Below are positions 20,711 through 32,069 of a stretch of DNA of 64,000 nucleotides, piece after piece; position 1 is the first letter of the stretch, and the number at the start of each line of letters is the position of its first letter. Under the pieces are notes generated by a model. It saw only the letters and a program-made list of their open reading frames with translations. It had not been told where the DNA came from and made no database searches. Location: positions 799,981 through 863,980 of the forward strand of contig OU452216.1 in NCBI GenBank assembly GCA_911728435.2. The letters are read 5' to 3'. This stretch comes from Apoderus coryli. Lineage: Eukaryota; Arthropoda; Insecta; Coleoptera; Attelabidae. The position numbers and the translations under genes are program-made.

Positions 20711-21013
20711 TAGTGCAATGGAACTGTGCGGGATTCTTCTCCCGCCTAGAAAGGGTTCAACAACTAATTCACGAGATAGGCCCAGATATTTTGTGCTTAC
20801 AAGAAACTAACTTTAAAGCGTCCCCTAACCCACACCTAAACGGATACATTCACTATGATTTTATTAGAACAACACACACGCGTACTAGCGGAGGAACTTC
20901 AATATTTGTCTCCAGGGATATATATATATATATATATTCCGAAAAAATACCACTTACTACAAGTTTTGAGGCAGTTGCTGTAAGCGTGTGGTGTCCATTA
21001 AATACTATATATA
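20711..21013 (+). pseudogene. AP-endonuclease start of ORF2, element B, cut off by satellite
   Basis: Begins VQWNCAGFFSRLERVQQLI and contains DILCLQETNF, the conserved N-terminal block of the exonuclease-endonuclease-phosphatase domain used by non-LTR elements to nick the target, with the catalytic Glu. About 100 codons later, after a (TA)n run at 20919-20936, the coding sequence ends where a 170-bp satellite begins at 21014. The rest of endonuclease and RT is absent here; an RNase H end of the same type lies at 30546-31617. Confidence 0.7.
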
Positions 21014-24000
21014 TGGTTAGTTTCTAAATATGTTCTTGGGCGAAGCAACACAGACTTTGTGCGCTATTTAGCCCTAATACATATTGTAGCATATATTATT
21101 AGCTAACAGAATTCGTAGGCCCCATTGGCTCTCGTGGAAGGGTTTGGGAGCTATGATTTTTTTAGTTTGACCGTAGACATATAGGGTTAGTTTCTAAATA
21201 TGTTCTTGGGCTAAGCAACACAAACTTTGTGCGCTATTTGGCCCTAATACATATTGTGGCATATATTAGTAGCTAACAGAATTCGTAGGCCCCATTGTAT
21301 TTCGTGGAAGGGTTTGGGAGCTATGGTGTTTTTAGTGGGACCGTAAACATAAGGGCTTTTAAATATGTTATTGAGCTAAGCAACACAGACTTTGTGCGCT
21401 ATTCAGCCCTAGTACGTATTGTGGCATATATTAGGAGCTAACAGAATTCGTAGGTCCCATTTTAGTTCGTGAAAGGGTTCGGGAGCTATCATTTTTTTAG
21501 TTTGACCGTAGACATATAGTGTTAGTTTCTAAATATGTTCTTGGGCGAAGCAACACAGACTTTGTGCGCTATTTAGCCCTAATACATATCGTGGCATATA
21601 TTAGTAGCTAACAGAATTAGTAGGCCCCATTGTATTTCGTGGAAGGGTTTGGGAGCTATGGTGTTTTTAGTGGGACCGTAGACATAAGGGGTTAGCTTCT
21701 AAATATGTTATTGGGCTAAGCAACACAAACTTTGTGCGCTATTTGGCCCTAATACATATTGTGGCATATATTAGTAGCTAACAGAATTCGTAGGCCCCAT
21801 TGTATTTCGTGGAAGGGTTTGGGAGCTATGGTGTTTTTAGTGGGACCGTAAACATAAGGGCTTTTAAATATGTTATTGGGCTAAGCAACACAGACTTTGT
21901 GCGCTATTCAGCCCTAGTACGTATTGTGGCATATATTAGTAGCTAACAGAATTCGTAGGCCCCATTGTCTTTCGTGAAAGGGTTTGGGAGCTATGATTTT
22001 TTTAGTTTGACCGTAGACATATAGGGTTAGTTTCTAAATATGTTCTTGTTCTAAGGAACACAGACTTTGTGCGCTATTTAGCCCTAGTACATATTGTGGC
22101 ATATGTTAGTAGCTAACAGAATTCGTAGGCCCCATTGTATTTCGTGGAAGGGTTTGGGAGCTATGGTGTTTTTAGTGGGACCGTAGACATAAGGGGTTAG
22201 CTTCTAAATATGTTATTGGGCTAAGCAATACAGACTTTGTGCGCTATTCAGCACTAGTACATATTGTGGCATATATTAGTAGGTAACAGAATTCGTAGGC
22301 CCCATTGTCTTTCGTGGAAGGGTTTGGGAGCTATGATTTTTTTAGTTTGACTGTAGACATATAGTGTTAGTTTCTAAATATGTTCTTGGGCGAAGCAACA
22401 CAGACTTTGTGCGCTATTTAGCCCTAATACATATTGTGGCATATATTAGTAGGTAACAGAATTCGTAGGCCCCATTGTCTTTCGTGGAAGGGTTTGGGCG
22501 CTATGATTTTTTTAGTTTGACCGTAGACATATAGGGTTAGTTTCTAAATATGTTCTTGGGCTAAGCAACACAAACTTTGTGCGCTATTCAGCCCTAGTAT
22601 ATGTTGTGGCATATATTAGTAGATAACAGAATTCGTAGTCCCCATTGTCTTTCGTGGAAGGGTTTGGGCGCTATGATTTTTTTAGTTTGACCGTAGACAT
22701 ATAGGGTTAGTTTCTAAATATGTTCTTGGGCTAAGCAACACAAACTTTGTGCGCTATTCAGCCCTAGTATATGTTGTGGCATATATTAGTAGATAACAGA
22801 ATTCGTAGTCCCCATTGTCTTTCGTGGAAGGGTTTGGGAGCTATGATTTTTTAAGTTTGACCGTAGACCTATAGGGTTAGTTTCTAAATATGTTCTTGGG
22901 CTAAGCAACACAAACTTTGTGCGCTGTTCAGCCCTAGTACATATTGTGGCATATATATATGTAGATAACAGAATTCGTAGGCCCCATTGTCTTTCGTGGA
23001 AGGGTTTGGGCGCTATGATTTTTTTAGTTTGACCGTAGACATATAGGGTTAGTTTCTAAATATGTTCTTGGGCTAAGCAACACAAACTTTGTGCGCTATT
23101 CAGCCCTAGTATATGTTGTGGCATATATTAGTAGATAACAGAATTCGTAGGCCCCATTGATTTTCGTGAAAGGGTTTGGGAGCTATGATTTTTTTAATTT
23201 GACCGTAGACCTATAGGGTTAGTTTCTAAATATGTTCTTGGGCTAAGCAACACAAACTTTGTGCGCTATTCAGCCCTAGTACATATTGTGGCATATATTA
23301 GTAGATAACAGAATTCGTAGTCCCCATTGTCTTTCGTGGAAGGGTTTGGGAGCTATGATTTTTTTAGTTTGACCGTAGACCTATAGGGTTAGTTTCTAAA
23401 TATGTTCTTGGGCTAAGCAACACAAACTTTGTGCGCTATTCAGCCCTAGTACATATTGTGGCATATATAAGTAGATAACAGAATTCGTAGGCCCCATTGT
23501 CTTTCGTGGAGGGGTTTGGGAGCTATGATTTTTTTAGTTTGACCGTAGACATATAGGGTTAGTTTCTAAATATGTTCTTATGCTAAGCAACACAGACTTT
23601 GTGCGCTATTTAGCCCTAGTACATATTGTGGCATATGTTATTAGCTAACAGAATTCGTAGGCCCCATTGTATTTCGTGGAAGGGTTTGGGAGCTATGGTG
23701 TTTTTAGTGGGACCGTAGACATAAGGGGTTAGCTTCTAAATATGTTATTGGGCTAAGCAATACAGACTTTGTGCGCTATTCAGCACTAGTACATATTGTG
23801 GCATATATTAGTAGGTAACAGAGTTCGTAGGCCCCATTGTCTTTCGTGGAAGGGTTTGGGAGCTATGATTTTTTTAGTTTGACTGTAGACATATAGTGTT
23901 AGTTTCTAAATATGTTCTTGGGCGAAGCAACACAGACTTTGTGCGCTATTTAGCCCTAATACATATTGTGGCATATATTAGTAGGTAACAGAGTTCGTAG

Positions 24001-26411
24001 GCCCCATTGTCTTTCGTGGAAGGGTTTGGGAGCTATGATTTTTTTAGTTTGACCGTAGACATATAGGGTTAGTTTCTAAATATGTTCTTGGGCTAAGCAA
24101 CACAAACTTTGTGCGCTATTCAGCCCTAGTATATGTTGTGGCATATATTAGTAGATAACAGAATTCGTAGGCCCCATTGACTTTCGTGGAAGGGTTTGGG
24201 AGCTATGATTTTTTTAATTTGACCGTAGACCTATAGGGTTAGTTTCTAAATATGTTCTTGGGCTAAGCAACACAAACTTTGTGCGCTATTCAGCCCTAGT
24301 ACATATTGTGGCATATATATATGTAGATAACAGAATTCGTAGGCCCCATTGTCTTTCGTGGAGGGGTTTGGGAGCTATTATTTTTTTAGTTTGACCGTAG
24401 ACCTATAGGGTTAGTTTCTAAATATGTTCTTGGGCTAAGCAACACAAACTTTGTGCGCTATTCAGCCCTAGTATATGTTGTGGCATATATTAGTAGATAA
24501 CAGAATTCGTAGTCCCCATTGTCTTTCGTGGAAGGGTTTGGGAGCTATGATTTTTTAAGTTTGACCGTAGACCTATAGGGTTAGTTTCTAAATATGTTCT
24601 TGGGCTAAGCAACACAAACTTTGTGCGCTGTTCAGCCCTAGTACATATTGTGGCATATATATATGTAGATAACAGAATTCGTAGGCCCCATTGTCTTTCG
24701 TGGAGGGGTTTGGGAGCTATGATTTTTTTAGTTTGACTGTAGACATATAGTGTTAGTTTCTAAATATGTTCTTGGGCGAAGCAACACAGACTTTGTGCGC
24801 TATTTAGCCCTAATACATATTGTGGCATATATTAGTAGGTAATAGAATTCGTAGGCCCCATTGTCTTTCGTGGAAGGGTTTGGGAGCTATGATTTTTTTA
24901 GTTTGACCGTAGACATATAGGGTTAGTTTCTAAATATGTTCTTGGGCTAAGCAACACAGACTATTGTGGCTACTAACATATTGTGGCATATGTTAGTAGC
25001 TAACAGAATTCGTAGGCCCCATTGTATTTCGTGAAAGGGTTTGGGAGCTATGATTTTTTTAGTTTGACCGTAGACATATAGGGTTAGTTTCTAAATATGT
25101 TCTTATGCTAAGCAACACAGACTTTGTGCGCTATTTAGCCCTAGTAGATATTGTGGCATATATTATTAGCTAACAGAATTCGTAGGCCCCATTGTATTTC
25201 GTGGAAGGGTTTGGGAGCTATGGTGTTTTTAGTGGGACCGTAGACATAAGGGGTTAGCTTTTAAATATGTTATTGGGCTAAGCAACACAAACCTTGTGCG
25301 CTATTTAGTTCTAGTACATATTGTGGCATATGTTAGTAGCTAACAGAATTCGTAGGCACCATTGTATTTCGTGAAAGGGTTTGGGAGCTATGATTTTTTT
25401 AGTTTGACCGTAGACATATATGGTTAGTTTCTAAATAAGTTCTTGGGCGAAGCAACACAGACTTTGTGCGCTATTTAGCCCTAATAAATATTGTGGCATA
25501 TATTATTAGCTAACAGAATTCGTAGGCCCCATTGTCTTTCGTGAAAGGGTTTGGGAGCTATGATTTTTTTAGTTTGACCGTAGACATATAGGGTTAGTTT
25601 CTAAATATGTTCTTGGTCTAAACAACACAGACTTTGTGCGCTATTTAGCCCTAGTACATATTGTGGCATATGTTAGTAGCTACCAGAATTCGTAGGCCCC
25701 ATTGTAGTTCGTGGAAGGGTTTGGGAGCTATGGTGTTTTTAGTGGGACCGTAAACATAAGGGGTTAGCTTTTAAATATGTTATTGGGCTAAGCAACACAG
25801 ACTTTGTGAGCTATTTAGCCCTAGTACATATTGTGGCATATCTTAGTAGCTAACAGAATTCGTAGGCCCCATTGTATTTCTTGAAAGGGTTTGGGAGCTA
25901 TGATTTTTTTAGTTTGACCGTAGACATATATGGTTAGTTTCTAAATATGTTCTTGGGCGAAGCAACACAGACTTTGTGCGCTATTTAGCCCTAATACATA
26001 TTGTGGCATATATTATTAGCTAACAGAATTCGTAGGCCATATTGTCTGTCGTGGAAGGGTTTGGGAGCTATGATTTTTTGAGTGTGACCGTAGACATATT
26101 GGGTTAGTTTCTAAATATGTTCTTGGGCTAAGCAACACAAACTTTGTGCGCTATTTAGCCCTAATACATATTGTGGCATATATTAGTAGCTAACAGAATT
26201 CGTAGGCCCCATTGTATTTCGTGGAAGGGTTTGGGAGCTATGGTGTTTTTAGTGGGACCGTAAACATAAGGGGTTAGCTTTTAAATATGTTATTGGGCTA
26301 AGCAACACAGACTTTGTGCGCTATTCGGCCCTAGTATGTATTGTGGCATATATTAGTAGCTAACAGAATTCGTAGGTCCCTTTTTAGTTCGTAAAAGGGT
26401 TCAGGAGCTAT
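21014..26411. repeat. Satellite array, ~170-bp monomer, about 32 copies
   Basis: Head-to-tail monomers (starts at 21016, 21186, 21521, 21691 and onward; spacing 170 or close multiples), each with GCAACACA, TTTGTGCGCTATT, GTGGCATAT, an EcoRI site in AGAATTCGTAG, and CCCATTGT. Two variants are mixed: one with ATGATTTTTTTAGTTTGACC and GTTAGTTTC, one with ATGGTGTTTTTAGTGGGACC and GTTAGCTTC. A rare variant (TTTGACTGTAGAC) recurs at 22351, 23883 and 24737, nine and five monomers apart, so blocks of several monomers were duplicated. Some monomers are shortened, e.g. near 21356. No coding capacity. Confidence 0.95.
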
Positions 26412-26686
26412 TGTAATAAATTTAGATTTGATTTTGGAACTTGTAATGTTCCATAACTTTACTTTGTAAATTAAAGACAGACTACATCATATATATTTTC
26501 TTTATTAATTAATTGCGTCTAGTTCGTATCGTCTGTCGTTCTGTTCTGTTCTTCGGTCATCGTCCCTTGTCCTAATTTTTGTCCAAAACATATTTTGCTT
26601 ACAACTAATAACAATTATTGAAATATTTATAAACATATAAAATTTAAACAAATACTTACTCTACAGGGTGTACGTACCATATTACA
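26412..26686 (-). repeat. 3' LTR
   Basis: Nearly identical to 30270-30545 apart from scattered substitutions and one indel, so insertion is fairly recent. Terminal TGTAATA/TATTACA inverted repeats. Confidence 0.9.
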
Positions 26687-26953
26687 CCTCCCCGGAATTT
26701 TTAAAAGAATTTACTGTTTCCGAAAAAATAGTAAATTATTTTTATTCAGGAATTGCAATATGCTAAGTACCTAAATGCTAAAATATATATATTCACCAAA
26801 ATTTACCAAAACTAGTTTTAGATAATACCTATCTTAGTTACATTTTATAACCCATTTATATTATATAAAGTATAATTCTATTAATAATTTAATTTTAACT
26901 AATTAGATACATAATGTTAGGAACTATTTATACAATTAAAATATAAGTTACGA

Positions 26954-27742
26954 TCATTCTTTAAAGAGTTTAGTTCTATTTTTATGTACAATTTTTTCTT
27001 TTTTCTCTTTAGAGATTTTAACGTTTGGAGATAAGTCTTCAATAACCCTATATGGCCCTAAAAAACAGGGATCTGAAAATTTATTAGCAGTTTCATTTTT
27101 TGATAGAATGAAATCTCCTTTTTGATAGATTGCAGGGTTTTGATTTTTGTAGTAATTTTCTTTCCTTTTTAATTTAGATTGTATTAGATTTTTTCGAGCA
27201 TCATTTTGAGCATGTTGCATCCTATATTTAAGTTCAATAGGATAGCTGTCAAAGTTGTAGACTGGATCTAACGTACTTTTTAAGTTACTTGGAAGATAAC
27301 ATTTCTTTCCGAAAACTAACTCAAATGGTGTGTATTTGGTTTCCGTATGTACTGTGGTATTATATGTAAAACACCAATACGGCACCCAAATACTCCAAGC
27401 TGCATTATATTCTACACTTTGAGTTCTCAAATATGCACCTAAAACTTTATGAGAGTTTTCCAAAGCTCCTATACTTTCATGGTGGTAAGCGGTTGACTGA
27501 ATATTTTTAATTTTAAGTAATTTACAAATTTCATCCATAGTTGGGGAAATAAATTCAGCGCCCCTATCTGTTGCTATTTCTAAAGGAATTCCGTATCTTA
27601 GAATAAAATTTTCTACGAAACTTTTTGATACAGTTTTTGCGTCTTTGGATTTTAAAGGATAAGCTTCGACAAACTTCGTTAATTCACATTGAAGAGTCAG
27701 TATATAAGAAAATTCATTATTATAAATATTAGTTACAGACAA
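26954..27742 (-). pseudogene. Integrase core of the gypsy-type element (N-terminally truncated)
   Basis: The 262-codon frame begins inside the integrase catalytic core; the HHCC zinc domain and everything upstream are missing. Seen: CELTKFVEAYPL, IATDRGAEF with the second catalytic Asp, and HHESIGALENSH with the catalytic Glu. The first Asp of the triad, expected in the CDLTK-like block, reads Glu, so this copy may be inactive even apart from truncation. The C-terminal part (about residues 195-262) is basic and ends near the polypurine tract, as in gypsy elements. In an intact element integrase inserts the cDNA into host DNA. Confidence 0.8.
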
Positions 27743-27791
27743 TTTATCTCCCGGTAAATGAAAAACATCTGCAAATTTTGCACAAATAGCC

Positions 27792-28607
27792 TCAAAAGAA
27801 TTTTGTTCGTCTTTGTTTAAATAATTTAGGTGTAAATGGTACGTACACCCTGTAGAGTAAGTATTTGTTTAAATAATTTAAGCCCAATAAATTAAATAAA
27901 GATTTCACTCTCTCTACAGATATATTCTCACTGTCATACTTACATACATTATACTCACTCGCTTTCTCAATTTTTGGAATATAGTTTTGTAAACAAACCT
28001 CACTTTCTCGCGTATTTAACAATTTCACAGGGATCTTTCCTTCTGTCGGTTTAGCTAGCACTCCTGCCACAAATACTCCTTCGCACACTTCTGTCGGACG
28101 TACCACGCAATCTTCATTCAAGCCTGTATCCAGATAACGAATAATTTCACATCTTGGGGGGATAATTAAAATATTGTCGCCGTAACTATTTAAAGGTAAT
28201 GTTATTTTATTTTTGAAGTGGGTAAGTGTAAGACTATGGTTCTCGTAATTTATAATTTCGTTAAATTTTCGAATAAAATCATCACCAATAATGCCTTCTG
28301 TTGCACAGGGTAATGACTTAAAAACATAAAATTTTTGGTTAAAACTATTGTTTCCTATCTTTAATTTTAAAAATGTAAATCCTTCTGCCCGTAAAGTTCC
28401 ACCTATACCTTTGATTTCTATTTCTTCTTTATGTAAAGTAAATTTAGATCTTAATTGTTCAGCTTTGATTGCACATAAAGTTGCACCTGTATCTATTAAA
28501 AATTGAAAATTAGCATTATCTACTGAAAATGTAACAGAAATGAAATTGTTATTGGAATATGTAAAAACATGATTTAACTTCTTGCCTTTAGGCACGAAAA
28601 AAATCAC
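27792..28607 (-). pseudogene. Aspartic protease part of pol, truncated before RT
   Basis: Carries the retroviral-type protease signature FLIDTGATLCAIK and the later GIIGDDF flap/alpha-helix block. It overlaps the end of gag by about 20 bases in a different frame; no ATG starts the frame. After roughly 240 residues of protease and spacer, where RT should follow, it runs into the inverted LTR scrap and stops. Protease would normally mature Gag and Pol. Confidence 0.75.
27830..27873 (+). repeat. Inverted 44-nt LTR-terminal fragment at the RT deletion junction
   Basis: Reads TGTAAATGGTACGTACAC and onward: the first 44 bases of the sense LTR (one base deleted) placed opposite to the element. It is flanked by the direct repeat TAAATTATTTAAACAAA, present at both junctions. 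It lies exactly where RT and RNase H should be. Confidence 0.8.
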
Positions 28608-29711
28608 TAGAAGTACTTGGAACTACTTCTGTTGTTTCCTGAAATAGTGCAAGTCGTACATTATGTGACGCTGACCTTGAACCTGTCCTATTACCTCTAT
28701 AAACTTGTGGTCTAAAATTTCTATTATTATTATTATAATGCTGATTATTATGATTTGTTGTACGGGTGTTATTTTGATTATAGAAATGTCTATTTTGGAT
28801 ATTGTTTTGTGAAATATTACGGCCACCGGTTCTAGGGCGCAAATTTCCACGCGGAACATGTTGCCTACCTCTTGCGGAAACTCTAAACATTTGCGGAGAA
28901 CTTCGTATTGTAGTTGTTTCCTCATCTATTGCAGATCTGATTGCATCCTTCAGGAACAAAAAATTTCTAGATGCCACTATTGTACTTAGCCTCTGATTTC
29001 TCAAACCATCAGCAAACCTTTTAATAGCTACCTTTTCATTTATGGGTTTTAAAACAGAATAAGAGTTGGCGTTACCATTCGCTTGAGATATTGTAAATTT
29101 ACAAACAAGTCTTCCAATTCCTTTCCAAATTCCTCAGTAGATTTTTCGCCTTGTTTTGCGCGATATAATTTTGCTTGAAGTGCTGTATCTGATTGACGTG
29201 TAAGAAGATATGATTTCATGTCGTTAATTAAAGCCGCGATAGTAGTGTAATTCTGATTTAGTCTTAATTTTGCACCACTGGATAAGCGTGTTTTTAAAAT
29301 AAAATTAATTAATAATAATTGATTAACAATTGATTACCTTCACTCTACAGCATCAATTAGTTTTTTCGTGGTTTCTTCATAATCGTCCATGCTAGGTAAA
29401 AGACTAACAGCAGTTTTTATATCAAAAGAAGTCATTTTCGGTTCAGAAATGTTAACTTCCTCGTTTCTATCAAATTGTAAAATTTCGTTATAAAGGGATT
29501 TAATTTTTGAAATTAAGTCTTTTATTTCAGAACTTCCTATTTCAGATTTTTCAGCTTGTTTATTAATAATTTGTATTTCTTTAGATAAATTAGAATATAT
29601 AGCTCTTGCTTCGTCAACTTTTTTCGGTCTCCTATCTATATTATATTTACTTACTTTTGATCTAATTTGTAATAAAGATTGGTAAATTTCCGAAATTTTA
29701 TTAATAGCCAT
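28588..29711 (-). pseudogene. Gag of the gypsy-type element, broken
   Basis: ATG at 29711. Residues 1-123 are coiled-coil rich and end ETTKKLIDAVE, where a stop interrupts. The frame is traceable further as a retrotransposon gag domain (YLLTRQSDTALQAKLYRAK, then GKELEDLFVNL), a frameshift near 29090, then the C-terminal part from about 29080 to 28588. That part is rich in Arg, Asn and Gly (RGRQHVPRGNLRPRTGGRN) and has no CCHC knuckle, so RNA binding probably uses the basic tail. Gag would form the particle shell. Confidence 0.7.
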
Positions 29712-29952
29712 CCAAGGTATTGAAGCTTATTTAGTGTGTTAAAAAAAATGTATTATATTTATATACCAAAAATTAAATTTAAAATATCTACTTAAATATT
29801 TAAAATTGTTACTAAATTTAATAAAATATGATTACATAAACAAATTACACGTATACCTATAATAGTCCACATAAATTAAAACACTGGGTCGATGCACACG
29901 TTGCACATTCCATAGGTCATCAACTTTATTGTATATACATTGATTTGAATTT

Positions 29953-30207
29953 TCATACCTGATCTTCTTGATTTAATATGTTTAGGGATTTTCTTAATTC
30001 GTGCTTATTAATTCCTCGTCTTATTGTTCGTTTCATACCCTTTTTATACCTTTGCATCAATATATATACCAAACCCAACAATACCATTACTACTAAAATT
30101 ATTAACAACCATTCTGCCAATGTCAATCCATGATTTAAATTTGCTGCTGCATCTCCACTTGCAGTTTGCGCTATCACAACTTGGTCTTTTGATTGCTTAG
30201 TGCCCAT
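29953..30207 (-). CDS. Small N-myristoylation-type membrane ORF preceding gag
   Basis: ATG at 30207 opens an intact 84-codon frame, the first after the 5' LTR. It starts MGTKQSK, matching the N-myristoylation consensus (Gly2, Ser6, Lys7). One hydrophobic segment at about residues 31-50 (EWLLIILVVMVLLGLVYILM) is followed by a basic tail with RYKKGMKR and RRG. I infer a small membrane-anchored protein facing the cytoplasm with its acylated N-terminus or its basic tail. It has no signal peptide and is not an envelope protein. It is intact although gag and pol are broken. Its role in the retroelement is unknown to me. Confidence 0.65.
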   Translation of the reverse strand: MGTKQSKDQVVIAQTASGDAAANLNHGLTLAEWLLIILVVMVLLGLVYILMQRYKKGMKRTIRRGINKHELRKSLNILNQEDQV

Positions 30208-30269
30208 TATGCCATATCTGATATTATATTTTCAACTAAAATAATCAAAAAGGGCTGGCAGGATCGCCA

Positions 30270-30545
30270 TGTAATAAATTTAGATTTGATTTGGGAACTT
30301 GTAATGTTCCATAACTTTACTTTGTAAATTAAAGACAGACTACATCATTTATATTTTCTTTATTAATTAAAGTACGTCTAACTCGTATCGTCTGTCGTTC
30401 TGTTCTCTTCTTCGGTCATCGTCCCTTGTCCTAATTTTTGTCCAAAATATATTTTGCTTACAACTAATAACAATTATTTAAATATTTATAAACATATAAA
30501 ATTTAAACAAATACTTACTCTACAGGGTGTACGTACCATATTACA
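30270..30545 (-). repeat. 5' LTR
   Basis: Partner of 26412-26686. In the sense direction it starts TGTAATATGG and ends TTTATTACA; the primer-binding site follows directly. Confidence 0.9.
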
Positions 30546-31617
30546 CAACTCATACCAGTCAGTCAACTAACATCATAGATAAAATTCATTCCCTGAACAA
30601 CATAAACCTAAAACACACTCTTGCTCTTCCTATCTCATCGTAAACCCCATGGACTAAGCAAATCCCATACACCAACACAAATCTCCTTAAATTCAACAAA
30701 TCAGAAACCCCACCCACATTACTTCAACAAGCCTTCGCCGAATTACTACATGGAGAACAGTACAATAAGATCGTTTACACCGATGCCTCAAAGAGCTCTC
30801 AGGCAACTGCATGTGCAGTTACGACGCCAAATATCTTGCTGAATAATTGCAAACTTCCGGTATTCTGCAGCATATTCAATGCTGAATTGTATGGTATATT
30901 AACCACCCTAAAGACTTTACCAAGACAAAATGGCAAATTCGCGATATGTACAGACTCACTATCATCACTGGAAGCTATTCAAAATGTTCATACCAAGCAC
31001 ACAATTGTACACCATTACATACAGTCTGGAAAGATCTACTAGAGAACCATCAAATTGTGACAATAATATGGGTCACATCTCATATAGGAATTCCAGGCAA
31101 TGAAATGGCCGATCAATGTGCCAAAGAAGCGTGTGCCACCGAAAATATGGCAATGACCAACATCCAATGCGCGAGCGACCTGATGAACTATTTCAAAGCT
31201 AAAGCGCTCACCAAATGCAATGGTCCACGAAATTCCCAACAGTAAATCGTAAAGACACGGTAATTCTCAGACGTTTACGAATAGGACACACCAAAGCGAC
31301 ACACCAATATCTGTGAAAGAAAGAAAAACCACCCCCATCGTGCAGCCAATGTGAGAATCGCCTTACAGTCCAACATATTTTATGCGAATGTCCCGTCCTG
31401 CATTCCAAGCGAATCGAACATGGTATTCAGGGCGACATCAAGACAATCCTGTGCTCGGAAATCTCCAAAAATGCTAATAACATTATAAGATATTTAAAAT
31501 CAATAGAAATGTACAATGATATATAACCCACTGTAATGTAAATATTTGTTTGTGTAAAAAATTATTGCACGTGTCAATGACCTAGTAGTCGAGACACTTT
31601 AATTAATAAAAAAAAAA
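30546..31617 (+). pseudogene. RNase H and C-terminal Cys region of an I-type non-LTR element (3' end, element B')
   Basis: Frames at about 30700-31030 and 31040-31245 together give an RNase H domain: YTDAS (first Asp), AELYGI (Glu), TDSLSS (Asp), and GNEMADQCAKEA (last Asp). The frames differ, so at least one shift lies near 31035. Then comes RLRIGHTKATHQYL and the Cys/His region CSQCENRLTVQHILCECP typical of I and R1 ORF2 ends. Coding ends about 31526 and an A-run ends the element near 31617. With 19354-21013 it fits one I-type element whose middle, including all of RT, is missing, or two separate copies. Confidence 0.75.
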
Positions 31618-31763
31618 AGAATATTATTTATAAATAAAATTCACTGTATTGTATTTTAAATACCGTGTAGTATACACTTTAACTAAAAAAATTAAGTAAT
31701 AGGTGCGAGTATATCACACACACCAACAAGCGCTCTACACACCGCGCCGGCCGACGTGTGAAT

Positions 31764-31804
31764 GGGACGAGAACGGGCATATTCAGTGTGGTATGGCCGT
31801 TGCC
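31764..31804 (-). pseudogene. 5S rRNA fragment (5' third)
   Basis: Minus strand GGCAACGGCCATACCAC, then CTGAAT and GTTCTCGTCC, match the first 45 or so bases of metazoan 5S rRNA. Similarity ends there. Without the internal promoter it cannot be a working gene. Confidence 0.65.
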
Positions 31805-31965
31805 GTGAAAATTTGAGTCACTCCCAACGATGCCTTGGGGATGAATTGGAGCTTTTTGTGTGAAAGAAAGTGTTTCTCGTACAGGATAGCTATACGCTTT
31901 CAACCATCTACAAAGGTTTAAAAAAAAAATATGAGAAATTTGGACATCATGCATATAAAGTATCC

Positions 31966-32069
31966 AAAAAAAAAAAAAGAGGCAACGATACGTGGTGTTC
32001 CCAAGCGGTCACCCATCCAAGATTTAACCACACCCGACACTGCTTGGCTTCCGTGATCGGACGAGAACG
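31966..32069 (-). pseudogene. 5S rRNA fragment (3' two-thirds) with T-run terminator
   Basis: Minus strand GTTCTCGTCCGATCAC, AAGCCAAGCAGTG (A-box region), GGATGGGTGACCGC (C-box region) and GGGAACACC match 5S rRNA from about position 30 to its end. A 13-base T-run (plus 31966-31978), the RNA polymerase III terminator, follows. The first 30 bases are replaced by unrelated sequence. Confidence 0.75.

Larger units (their letters stand above)
26412..30545 (-). mobile_element. Ty3/gypsy-type LTR retrotransposon lacking RT and RNase H
   Basis: Two LTRs of 275-276 bases (26412-26686, 30270-30545) bound a 4134-bp element transcribed on the minus strand. They begin TGTAATA and end TATTACA. Next to the 5' LTR the internal region starts TGGCGATCCTGCC, a plausible primer-binding site; next to the 3' LTR is a purine tract ending GGGGAGG. 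Order: small membrane ORF, gag, protease, integrase. RT and RNase H are missing between protease and integrase, where an inverted LTR-end fragment lies. Flanks show no target-site duplication. Confidence 0.85.

Noticed and set aside
21014..26411. CRISPR-like array
   Set aside because: Units are contiguous 170-bp satellite monomers without unique spacers, in a eukaryotic context.
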